NCBI GenBank assembly: GCA_017856455.1
Contig: JAFMEZ010000017.1
Coordinates: 1 to 39,577 of the forward strand
Origin: Parafilimonas sp.
Lineage (GTDB): Bacteria > Bacteroidota > Bacteroidia > Chitinophagales > Chitinophagaceae
Direction of reading: 5' to 3'
Length of the DNA: 39,577 nt
In this document: positions 33,578-39,577 of the stretch, piece by piece
Position numbering within the stretch: position 1 is the stretch's first letter
How the letters are laid out: each line of letters opens with the position of its first letter
Translations under genes and position numbers: made by a program
Notes under the pieces: generated by a model
Database searches by the model: none
What the model was told of the DNA's origin: nothing
The model's input: only the letters and a program-made list of their open reading frames with translations

Positions 33578-35395
33578 ATGAGTAGCGAAACAATCACACA
33601 CGGACACGCAGCAGTACAAACAGCTGCCCATGCGCATGATGAACACGGACATGATCATCATCACGAAGAGTCGTTTCTTACCAAGTACATTTTCAGCACC
33701 GATCACAAAATGATTGGTAAGCAGTTTTTAATCACAGGAATCATTTGGGCAATCATCGGTGGATTGTTCTCAGTGCTCTTCCGTTTACAATTAGGTTATC
33801 CAGAAATGACCTTCCCTTTCCTCGAAGATCTTTTCGGGAAGTGGGCAGCAGGTGGAAGGATCACCAATGAGTTTTACTATGCGTTGGTAACAATGCACGG
33901 AACCATTCTCGTGTTCTTTGTATTGACTGCCGGTCTTAGTGGAACCTTTGCAAATATTTTGATTCCTCTTCAAATTGGTGCAAGAGACATGGCATCTGGA
34001 TTCTTGAACATGTTGAGCTATTGGTTCTTCTTCTTGGCCAGTGTGGTGATGTTTGCATCTCTCTTTATTCAAACTGGTCCAGCATCAGGTGGTTGGACAA
34101 TTTATCCTCCACTGAGTGCATTGGGACAAGCGAGTGAAGGTTCAAAATTGGGCATGGACTTCTGGTTGATATCAATGGCATTGTTCATTGTATCTTCTTT
34201 GTTGGGTGGATTAAATTATATCTCTACTATTTTGAACTTGCGTACAAAAGGAATGAGCATGACAAGAATGCCGTTGACCATGTGGGCAATCTTCTTTACT
34301 GCAGTTCTTGGTGTATTGTCTTTCCCTGTATTACTTTCAGGAGCAGTGTTGTTGTTATTTGATCGTAACCTCGGAACTAGTTTTTACTTATCAGAAATTG
34401 TGGTAAAAGGTGAGATCCTTCCAAACGAAGGTGGATCAGCAATCCTGTTCCAACACTTGTTCTGGTTCTTGGGTCACCCTGAAGTATATATCATTCTATT
34501 GCCAGCCATGGGAATGGTTTCAGAAATTCTTTCTGTGAATTCTCGTAAACCAATCTTCGGTTATTTGGCAATGGTTGGATCGCTTTTTGCAATTTGTATC
34601 CTCGCCTTCCTGGTTTGGGCACACCATATGTTTGTTACTGGATTGAATCCATTCCTCGGTGCATTCTTTGTATTGTTGACATTGTTGATTGCCGTTCCAT
34701 CTGCCATCAAGGTGTTCAACTGGTTGACAACCATCTGGAGAGGTAATATCAGATTTACTCCAGGGATGTTATTTGCAATCGGATTTGTGAGTTTGTTTAT
34801 CTCAGGTGGATTGACCGGTATTTTCTTGGGTAACTCAACATTGGATATTCATTTGCATGATACTTACTTTGTAATTGCACACTTCCATATTGTAATGGGT
34901 GTTGCATCATTCTTTGGAATGTTTGCAGGTGTATATCATTGGTTCCCTAAAATGTATGGAAGATATTTGAACACAACAATGGCCTACATTCATTTCTGGG
35001 TTACGTTTGTTGGTTCTTATTTGATTTTCTGGCCAATGCACTATCAAGGTTTGGCTGGTATGCCACGCAGATATACTGATTTCAGTAACTGGCAATCATT
35101 CAATCAGTTTTCTGATATGAACAGATTCATCAGCACTGTTGCAATGGTTGTATTTGCTGTTCAATTGTTGTTCGTATTCAATTTCTTCTATTCAATATTC
35201 AAGGGTAGAAAAGTAACATCTCAAAATCCTTGGGGTGCAAATACTTTGGAGTGGACTACACCTATCAATCCTGGTCATGGTAACTGGCCTGGCGATATTC
35301 CTGAAGTTCACAGATGGGCTTACGATTATGGTAAGGATGGAAGAGAGTTCATTCCACAGACAGAACCTGTAGGTGCGAATGAATCAGCTCATTGA
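33578..35395 (+). CDS. coxA: Cytochrome c oxidase subunit I (heme-copper oxidase, A family)
   Basis: This 605-residue protein is the catalytic subunit that reduces oxygen at a heme-CuB site and pumps protons. Ligands visible are His107 (low-spin heme, ALVTMHGT), His300 with Tyr304 in GHPEVYIILLPAMG (CuB and the cross-linked Tyr), His349 and His350 in WAHHMFVTG (CuB), and His435 and His437 in HDTYFVIAHFHIV (heme a3 and heme a). The HPEVY motif places it in the A family. Twelve membrane segments are expected. The N terminus holds nine His among the first 30 residues, an unusual extension. A strong hairpin follows the stop, then ctaB. Confidence 0.96.
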   Translation: MSSETITHGHAAVQTAAHAHDEHGHDHHHEESFLTKYIFSTDHKMIGKQFLITGIIWAIIGGLFSVLFRLQLGYPEMTFPFLEDLFGKWAAGGRITNEFYYALVTMHGTILVFFVLTAGLSGTFANILIPLQIGARDMASGFLNMLSYWFFFLASVVMFASLFIQTGPASGGWTIYPPLSALGQASEGSKLGMDFWLISMALFIVSSLLGGLNYISTILNLRTKGMSMTRMPLTMWAIFFTAVLGVLSFPVLLSGAVLLLFDRNLGTSFYLSEIVVKGEILPNEGGSAILFQHLFWFLGHPEVYIILLPAMGMVSEILSVNSRKPIFGYLAMVGSLFAICILAFLVWAHHMFVTGLNPFLGAFFVLLTLLIAVPSAIKVFNWLTTIWRGNIRFTPGMLFAIGFVSLFISGGLTGIFLGNSTLDIHLHDTYFVIAHFHIVMGVASFFGMFAGVYHWFPKMYGRYLNTTMAYIHFWVTFVGSYLIFWPMHYQGLAGMPRRYTDFSNWQSFNQFSDMNRFISTVAMVVFAVQLLFVFNFFYSIFKGRKVTSQNPWGANTLEWTTPINPGHGNWPGDIPEVHRWAYDYGKDGREFIPQTEPVGANESAH

Positions 35396-35409
35396 TAAAT
35401 TGATTATTC

Positions 35410-35432
35410 AATCAGTTGTTATGCAACTGATT
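35410..35432. repeat. Hairpin between coxA and ctaB
   Basis: AATCAGTTG (35410-35418) and CAACTGATT (35424-35432) form a perfect 9-bp stem with a 5-base loop, 14 bases after the coxA stop. A run of A, not T, follows, so termination of the + transcript is not expected; it could protect or process the mRNA so that coxB-coxA accumulates more than ctaB. Confidence 0.55.
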
Positions 35433-35445
35433 AAAAAATATTGTG

Positions 35446-36342
35446 ATGCAAACCAATGAAGAGAAAACTGGGACAGCATCCATCATTAGAAACAAGCTGA
35501 AAGATTATCAGCAACTGATGAAATTCACATTGAGTTTCACAGTTGTATTCTCCTCGGTAGTTTCTTACCTGATGGTGCCAGACATCGAGTTTGACATCAT
35601 TTCAGTTCTTTTACTTTTTGCTGGTGGTATGCTTGTAACAGGAGCAGCAAATGCCATCAATCAGATCGTTGAAAAAGAAACGGATGCCAAGATGAAGCGA
35701 ACAGCATCAAGACCTGTTGCTTCTGGAAGAATGCACATCGACGAAGCAGCTACGTTTTCTGTAGTAGCAGCAGTCTTTGGAATATTCATTATTGGACTCT
35801 GGTTCAATTGGATGGCAGCTGGAATTTCTGCATTCAGTCTTTTTTTATATGGCTTCATTTATACGCCTTTAAAAAAAGTGCATTCAATATCTGTATTGGT
35901 TGGTGCAATACCTGGCGCACTTCCATGTTTGATTGGATGGGCAGCAGGCGATCCTTCACTGGGTATTGGTGGATGGGTATTGTTTGCTTTGCAGTTCTTT
36001 TGGCAGTTCCCACATTTTTGGGCAATCGCTTGGGTGGCACATGAAGACTACTCCAGTGCCGGGTTTAAGTTATTGCCGGATGTAGGCGGACCAACAAAGT
36101 ATGCAGCTGTGCAAGCGATATTATATTCAGTACTGCTGATTCCAATTGGTGTGATGCCTTATGTATTTGGAATGAGTGGAATGGTGAGTATGATCATTGT
36201 TGGTATTGCAAACCTTGCCATGTTTTGGCAATGTGTGAGACTGTTTCGAGAGATGAATGTAAAAGCAGCAAGACGTGTAATGTTCGGCTCATATTTTTAT
36301 TTACCGATTGTATTGCTTTCGTTATTGGCTGATAAATTGTAA
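35446..36342 (+). CDS. ctaB: Protoheme IX farnesyltransferase (heme O synthase)
   Basis: This 298-residue membrane protein (299 if GTG 35443 is used) is a UbiA-family prenyltransferase that farnesylates heme b to heme O, the precursor of heme A. The metal/prenyl-diphosphate motif is AINQIVEKETDAKMKRTASRP in the first loop, and a second loop motif follows near WVAHEDYSSAGFKLLPD. About eight to nine membrane segments are present. I prefer ATG 35446 over the preceding GTG codon, as the two are adjacent and in frame. The stop TAA overlaps the next ATG by one base, so ctaB and the following subunit III-like gene are translationally coupled. A heme A synthase gene (ctaA) is not seen in the window. 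Confidence 0.93.
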   Translation: MQTNEEKTGTASIIRNKLKDYQQLMKFTLSFTVVFSSVVSYLMVPDIEFDIISVLLLFAGGMLVTGAANAINQIVEKETDAKMKRTASRPVASGRMHIDEAATFSVVAAVFGIFIIGLWFNWMAAGISAFSLFLYGFIYTPLKKVHSISVLVGAIPGALPCLIGWAAGDPSLGIGGWVLFALQFFWQFPHFWAIAWVAHEDYSSAGFKLLPDVGGPTKYAAVQAILYSVLLIPIGVMPYVFGMSGMVSMIIVGIANLAMFWQCVRLFREMNVKAARRVMFGSYFYLPIVLLSLLADKL

Positions 36343-36908
36343 TGATGAACGAGCAAAGAAAAAAAATTCACCCACACAAGTTTACGTTGTGGGTAGCAAT
36401 AGGAAGTATCTTGATGATGTTTGCAGGATTAACATCTGCTTACATCGTAAAGAGAAACCAGGCCAGTTGGATGATGTTGGAAATACCAGTATTATTTTGG
36501 TATTCAACCATTACGATATTGGCGAGCAGTGCAACAGTTTATCTGGCACTGCAAAAACTGAAACAGAGAGAAATGGTTGCCTATCGCAGATGGTTGGTAA
36601 TCACAGCTGGATTAGGAGTTCTTTTTTTAGTGTTGCAGATTGTAGGATTTATGCAATTTGGAGAGTTGGACATCAGGCTCATTGGCGCTGGGTCAAACGC
36701 TTCTTATTCATTCTTGCTTGCAATATCTGGATTACATGGACTGCATGTTTTGGGAGGTGTTGTTGCCTTAGTTGTAATTGCTATTAGAGCATTAAGCACC
36801 ACGAACCGAAATTACAGCAGCATTCCACTGGAAATCGCAGCAACCTATTGGCATTTTGTAGATATCCTTTGGATATACTTATTTATATTTTTCAATTGGA
36901 TGAAATAA
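36342..36908 (+). CDS. Cytochrome c oxidase subunit III-like protein (short form)
   Basis: This 188-residue protein has five membrane segments and belongs to the subunit III family, in the short form lacking the first two helices of the mitochondrial protein. Family marks are FAGLTSAYIVKRNQASW, SGLHGLHVLGGVVALV and AATYWHFVDILWIYLFIFF, where the Gly-Leu-His-x-x-His and the WHFVD motif are typical. The start is the ATG that overlaps the ctaB stop (36342); the next codon is also ATG. A second, longer subunit III gene follows after 33 bases, so the operon carries two related subunits side by side. Confidence 0.88.
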   Translation: MMNEQRKKIHPHKFTLWVAIGSILMMFAGLTSAYIVKRNQASWMMLEIPVLFWYSTITILASSATVYLALQKLKQREMVAYRRWLVITAGLGVLFLVLQIVGFMQFGELDIRLIGAGSNASYSFLLAISGLHGLHVLGGVVALVVIAIRALSTTNRNYSSIPLEIAATYWHFVDILWIYLFIFFNWMK

Positions 36909-36941
36909 TTCTGATTGAGTGAACCTTTAAAAAGATAAAGC

Positions 36942-37688
36942 ATGGCAACAGCCGGAGCACAAATGGAAACCAAATGGTGGAGTGGAGGTAAAAGTCCATT
37001 CAACGTTGAGTATGGGAAATTGATGATGTGGTATTTCCTCATGAGTGATGCCTTCACATTTGGGGCATTCCTTATTTCTTATGGAACCATTCGTTTTAGT
37101 CAAAACTATTGGCCTGATCCAAACGTGGTGTTCAATGCATTTCCTTTTGCAGGGCATGCTAACCTGCCACTTGCATTTGTGAGTTTGATGACTTTCATTC
37201 TCATTGTGAGTTCTGTAACCATGGTATTGGCAGTTCACGCTGGGCATAAAAATGATAAACAAGGTGTTATCAAGTGGATGATATGGACAATCATTGGTGG
37301 TATTGCTTTCTTGAGCTGTCAGGCTTGGGAGTGGACGCACTTGATTACTGGTGATCATGCAGTTTTGATCAATGGAGAAATTGAAAATATTGGTACTACT
37401 GTTACTAGAAATCCATGGGGACCTGCAGCGAATGTTGCAGCACATGATGGACATCATGTTGGTACTACTGGTCCGGTTGCTTTCGGAGGTTATTTCTTCG
37501 GCATCACTGGATTCCACGGTTTCCACGTGTTATCAGGTGTTGTGATCAATATCGTAATGTTGATCATGACCATTAATGGTGTATTCGAAAGAAGAGGACA
37601 TTATTTGATGATTGAGAAGGCTGGTTTGTACTGGCACTTTGTAGACCTGGTATGGGTATTTGTATTCCTTTGTTTTTATCTTATCTAA
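36942..37688 (+). CDS. coxC: Cytochrome c oxidase subunit III
   Basis: This 248-residue protein is a subunit III of the oxidase. It has five membrane segments with the marks FLMSDAFTFGAFLISYGTIR, SCQAWEWTHLI, ITGFHGFHVLSGVVINIV and EKAGLYWHFVDLVWVFVFLC. Compared with the 188-residue neighbour it holds an extra loop of about 45 residues between the third and fourth segments (ENIGTTVTRNPWGPAANVAA and a His-rich stretch). Subunit III binds lipid and stabilises the CoxA active site; it has no redox centre. It lies 20 bases before the subunit IV gene. Confidence 0.92.
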   Translation: MATAGAQMETKWWSGGKSPFNVEYGKLMMWYFLMSDAFTFGAFLISYGTIRFSQNYWPDPNVVFNAFPFAGHANLPLAFVSLMTFILIVSSVTMVLAVHAGHKNDKQGVIKWMIWTIIGGIAFLSCQAWEWTHLITGDHAVLINGEIENIGTTVTRNPWGPAANVAAHDGHHVGTTGPVAFGGYFFGITGFHGFHVLSGVVINIVMLIMTINGVFERRGHYLMIEKAGLYWHFVDLVWVFVFLCFYLI

Positions 37689-37708
37689 TCAACTAAGTAA
37701 TTATCTAT

Positions 37709-38110
37709 ATGGAACATTCAGTACAAGAGGTAACATTTCACCATGAGCCTGGAGGAAATGAAGTTGTAAAAAAGATCATCAAAACCACCATTATCCTTTC
37801 AGTGATTACCATCATTGAACTTGGAATGGGACTAGCGATGTATGCTTTTCCAATGGCAGCAGGTCTTAAACTATTTTTGAAAGGAGTAATTGTTATACTC
37901 TCTCTTCTGAAAGCATTTTACATTGTAGGTGTATTTATGCATTTGGGTGAAGAACTTAAGAACTTGATTATGACAATCGTAGTTCCTTTGTTGCTATTCA
38001 TCTGGTTTATTGCCGCATTCTTGTGGGATGGAAATTCCTGGAAAGTGTTGAGAAACACATACAACCCGAAAGCCACTACTGAAGTGCATGAAGGTGGGGA
38101 GCATCATTAA
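37709..38110 (+). CDS. coxD: Cytochrome c oxidase subunit IV (prokaryotic type)
   Basis: This 133-residue protein has three membrane segments (about 27-47, 52-74 and 82-107) and the segment KAFYIVGVFMHLGEELKNLIM typical of the prokaryotic cytochrome oxidase subunit IV family (caa3/CtaF or CyoD-like). It is a small stabilising subunit without cofactors. The soluble tail ends in HEGGEHH. It is the last gene before a terminator-like hairpin, so the main act-cox transcript probably ends after it. Confidence 0.85.
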   Translation: MEHSVQEVTFHHEPGGNEVVKKIIKTTIILSVITIIELGMGLAMYAFPMAAGLKLFLKGVIVILSLLKAFYIVGVFMHLGEELKNLIMTIVVPLLLFIWFIAAFLWDGNSWKVLRNTYNPKATTEVHEGGEHH

Positions 38111-38113
38111 TAC

Positions 38114-38152
38114 AAAGGGAGGAGAGAAAAGGGAGGAGGGGAAAAGGAAGAG
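38114..38152 (+). other. 39-base uninterrupted purine tract after coxD
   Basis: Every base from 38114 to 38152 on the + strand is A or G, made of repeated GGGAGGAG- and GAAAAGG-type units. It begins 3 bases after the coxD stop. Such a tract can form a triplex or bind the anti-Shine-Dalgarno region; no coding or known element is recognised. Confidence 0.6.
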
Positions 38153-38174
38153 TGACAAGGGAATACAGTTCACC

Positions 38175-38187
38175 GTTAACTGTTAAC
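38175..38187. repeat. GTTAAC-T-GTTAAC palindromic unit
   Basis: Two copies of the palindrome GTTAAC are separated by one base. A related and longer unit occurs at 39500-39518, also directly downstream of a gene in this block, which suggests a dispersed intergenic repeat. Confidence 0.45.
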
Positions 38188-38202
38188 CCACAACTTTACT
38201 AG

Positions 38203-38241
38203 AAAGCATCGACTGGATACAACCTCTTGATGCTTTTTTTG
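38203..38241 (+). terminator. Intrinsic terminator-like hairpin after coxD
   Basis: AAAGCATC (38203-38210) and GATGCTTT (38229-38236) form a perfect 8-bp stem with an 18-base loop and the right arm runs into a T-tract ending at 38240. The loop is long, so strength is uncertain. It separates the act-cox genes from sco, which starts 15 bases further on. Confidence 0.6.
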
Positions 38242-38255
38242 TTTATATCTTAATA

Positions 38256-38954
38256 ATGAAAAGTAGAGTCCTAATAGCATTTATCGTTGTAGTATTTATA
38301 CCTGTTGCCAGCTATCTGATTGTTGATCATTATAGCAAAGATGCGGTAAACATGCCTCGCAGGTATTTTTATGATACTGTAGTTGTAAAGAAAGAGAAAG
38401 GCAGAGAAGTAAATGATACTGTTTGGCATAAAATAAGACCGTTCAAACTAAAGAATCAATTCGGGAAAGAAGTGGGATTAGATGATTGGGGTGATAAAAT
38501 AATTGTAGTTGATTTCTTCTTCACCTCATGTCCATCAGTTTGTCCTACGCTCACACGCAACATGAAACGTCTTCAAACTGCATTCAAAAAAACAGATACC
38601 ATTGTACGATTTGTTTCATTTTCTGTTGATCCAGAGAGAGATAGCGTGCCTAAGTTAAAAGCTTATGGCGACAAATTTCAAATCGATCATGATACGTGGT
38701 GGATGCTAACGGGCGATAAAAAAGAAATTTATGATTTAGCCTTCAATGAATTCAAGGCATCCATCGCTTCCAATGGCAATATTGATACTGGGTTCATTCA
38801 TACTGAAAAACTCTTTTTGATTGATAAAGATCGCGTAGTGAGAGGTTGGTACAACGGACTAGATAGTGTACACCTCGATCAAGTGATCAAAGATGTTGTG
38901 TTGTTGAATATGGAAAGGGATAAAAAACGAAAAAGAAATTTATTTAGAAAATAA
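38256..38954 (+). CDS. sco: SCO1/SenC family copper chaperone
   Basis: This 232-residue protein has one N-terminal membrane anchor (about 5-23) and a thioredoxin-like domain facing the periplasm. Copper ligands are Cys92 and Cys96 in FTSCPSVCPTLT and His182 in GFIHTEKLF, all in the expected positions. Sco proteins deliver copper to, or reduce, the CuA site of subunit II, which fits the place right after the cox genes. The C terminus is Lys/Arg-rich. It starts just behind the terminator-like hairpin, so it may be expressed by read-through or from its own promoter, which I could not identify. The DUF420 gene follows after 10 bases. Confidence 0.94.
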   Translation: MKSRVLIAFIVVVFIPVASYLIVDHYSKDAVNMPRRYFYDTVVVKKEKGREVNDTVWHKIRPFKLKNQFGKEVGLDDWGDKIIVVDFFFTSCPSVCPTLTRNMKRLQTAFKKTDTIVRFVSFSVDPERDSVPKLKAYGDKFQIDHDTWWMLTGDKKEIYDLAFNEFKASIASNGNIDTGFIHTEKLFLIDKDRVVRGWYNGLDSVHLDQVIKDVVLLNMERDKKRKRNLFRK

Positions 38955-38964
38955 AATCAATCTT

Positions 38965-39507
38965 ATGTTAGAAGCAAGTATTCAAAAAAATGATAAGAGA
39001 GCTAATTTCTTGATCATTCTATTTTCAATAATTGTATTTGTTGCTGTTGTTTTTCTATCTAAAATAAAATTAGATGTTCAGCTACCTTTTAATGTTCATC
39101 TTTTCGCACAGCTCAATGCACTGATCAATTCTGCAGTTTCTTTTTTATTGCTCGTAGGACTCCTTTCCGTAAAAAGAGGGCGATATGCTTTGCATAAAAA
39201 AGTTATGATGAGTGCCATGGTTTTATCATTATTGTTTTTGGTTTCTTATATCTGTCACCATCTATTTTCTGAATCAACTTCATATGGTGGAGATGGTGCA
39301 ATGAAATCTGTTTATTATTTTATTCTGATCACACATATCATTTTAGCTGGTATTATTCTACCATTCATATTGTATACATCATATCGTGCGTTGATCGCAG
39401 AATGGCCTCAACATAAAAAGCTTGCTAAGATAACCTGGCCAATATGGTTTTATGTTTCAGTAACGGGGGTGATTGTATACCTTATGATTAGTCCATATTA
39501 CAGTTAA
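38965..39507 (+). CDS. DUF420 membrane protein (YozB/CtaM-like)
   Basis: This 180-residue protein has about five membrane segments and matches the DUF420 family. Conserved histidines lie in or beside the helices: His45 (PFNVHLFAQLNALIN), His77 (YALHKKVMM), His98/His99 (YICHHLF) and His124 (LITHIILAG). The Gram-positive member CtaM is needed for maturation of aa3 oxidase, so a role in oxidase assembly is likely here, supported by the place directly behind sco (10-base gap). The histidines suggest heme or metal binding, but this is inference. Confidence 0.88.
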   Translation: MLEASIQKNDKRANFLIILFSIIVFVAVVFLSKIKLDVQLPFNVHLFAQLNALINSAVSFLLLVGLLSVKRGRYALHKKVMMSAMVLSLLFLVSYICHHLFSESTSYGGDGAMKSVYYFILITHIILAGIILPFILYTSYRALIAEWPQHKKLAKITWPIWFYVSVTGVIVYLMISPYYS

Positions 39508-39518
39508 CAGTTAACTGT
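39500..39518. repeat. Perfect 9-bp palindrome at the DUF420 stop
   Basis: ACAGTTAAC and GTTAACTGT flank a single A and overlap the DUF420 stop codon. It shares the GTTAAC core with the unit at 38175-38187. The remaining bases to the window end are G/T-rich with repeated GTTG and finish with a TTGTTTTT run, which might act as a 3' end; no gene is seen there. Confidence 0.5.
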
Positions 39519-39577
39519 TGACGGTTGTAAGTTGTTGTAATTGTTGTCGTAGTTATCTTTGTTGTTTTTAAATTCTA

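Noticed and set aside
36308-36787. Long overlapping open frame on the + strand across the ctaB/subunit III junction
   Set aside because: It overlaps two clear membrane-protein genes in another frame, has an unusual Cys/Trp/Asn-rich composition and no recognisable family; it is a shadow frame.
36927-37526. 199-codon minus-strand open frame inside coxC
   Set aside because: It lies wholly opposite a well-supported subunit III gene and its Cys/His/Ser/Asn-rich product resembles no known protein.

Overview
The window looks like a Bacteroidota chromosome, most likely of the Chitinophagaceae/Sphingobacteriia type. The evidence is its low GC content, an Alternative Complex III (act) operon joined directly to an aa3-type cytochrome oxidase operon, -7 promoter boxes of the TAnnTTTG type, few clear Shine-Dalgarno sites, a PspC-domain protein with a Bacteroidota-type C-terminal region, and a futalosine-pathway menaquinone enzyme (MqnC). 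No tRNA, rRNA, CRISPR array, insertion sequence or phage gene was seen. Gene density is high and no gene-free stretch exceeds about 240 bases.

Layout. (1) 1-4377, + strand: the C-terminal part of a PspC-domain protein cut by the window edge, then gcvT, a ComB-like phosphatase and an IlvD/Edd dehydratase whose cysteines fit the sugar-acid (pentonate) branch. (2) 4508-8266, +: a large SNF2 helicase with two SWIM-type zinc fingers. (3) 8270-14058, mostly -: a 5-oxoproline (pyroglutamate) utilisation locus, pxpA and an NRAMP-fold transporter, then pxpB-pxpC directly behind mqnC. A secreted beta-propeller gene on the + strand sits between the two halves. (4) 14145-17893, +: a secreted retropepsin-like protease with PDZ domain and an M16 peptidase pair (one active, one lacking the zinc site). 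(5) 17890-23745, -: a five-gene run with a DUF6787-PurN fusion, a carboxypeptidase-regulatory-like secreted protein, an M19 dipeptidase, an S45-type acylase and a secreted TIM-barrel protein. (6) 23984-39507, +: the respiratory block actABCDEF-coxB-coxA-ctaB-coxC-like-coxC-coxD, a terminator-like hairpin, then sco and a DUF420 gene.

How the parts work together. MqnC makes a menaquinone precursor. ACIII oxidises menaquinol and passes electrons through c-type hemes (six in ActA, one in ActE) to the CuA site of CoxB, which carries no heme of its own, and on to CoxA. CtaB supplies heme O, and Sco and the DUF420 protein probably help build the copper/heme oxidase. The protease, dipeptidase, acylase and PxpABC genes fit a peptide- and amino-acid-scavenging life style.

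The points most worth a second look are: an NRAMP-fold protein in the pxp locus that has lost both canonical metal-binding motifs; an in-frame DUF6787-PurN fusion; a 14-bp-arm inverted repeat abutting the dipeptidase start codon; repeated -7-like boxes lying 3-4 nt before ATG, which suggest leaderless transcripts; and a Crp/Fnr-geometry dyad upstream of the respiratory operon. I did not find a clearly undescribed multi-gene defence or mobile system.
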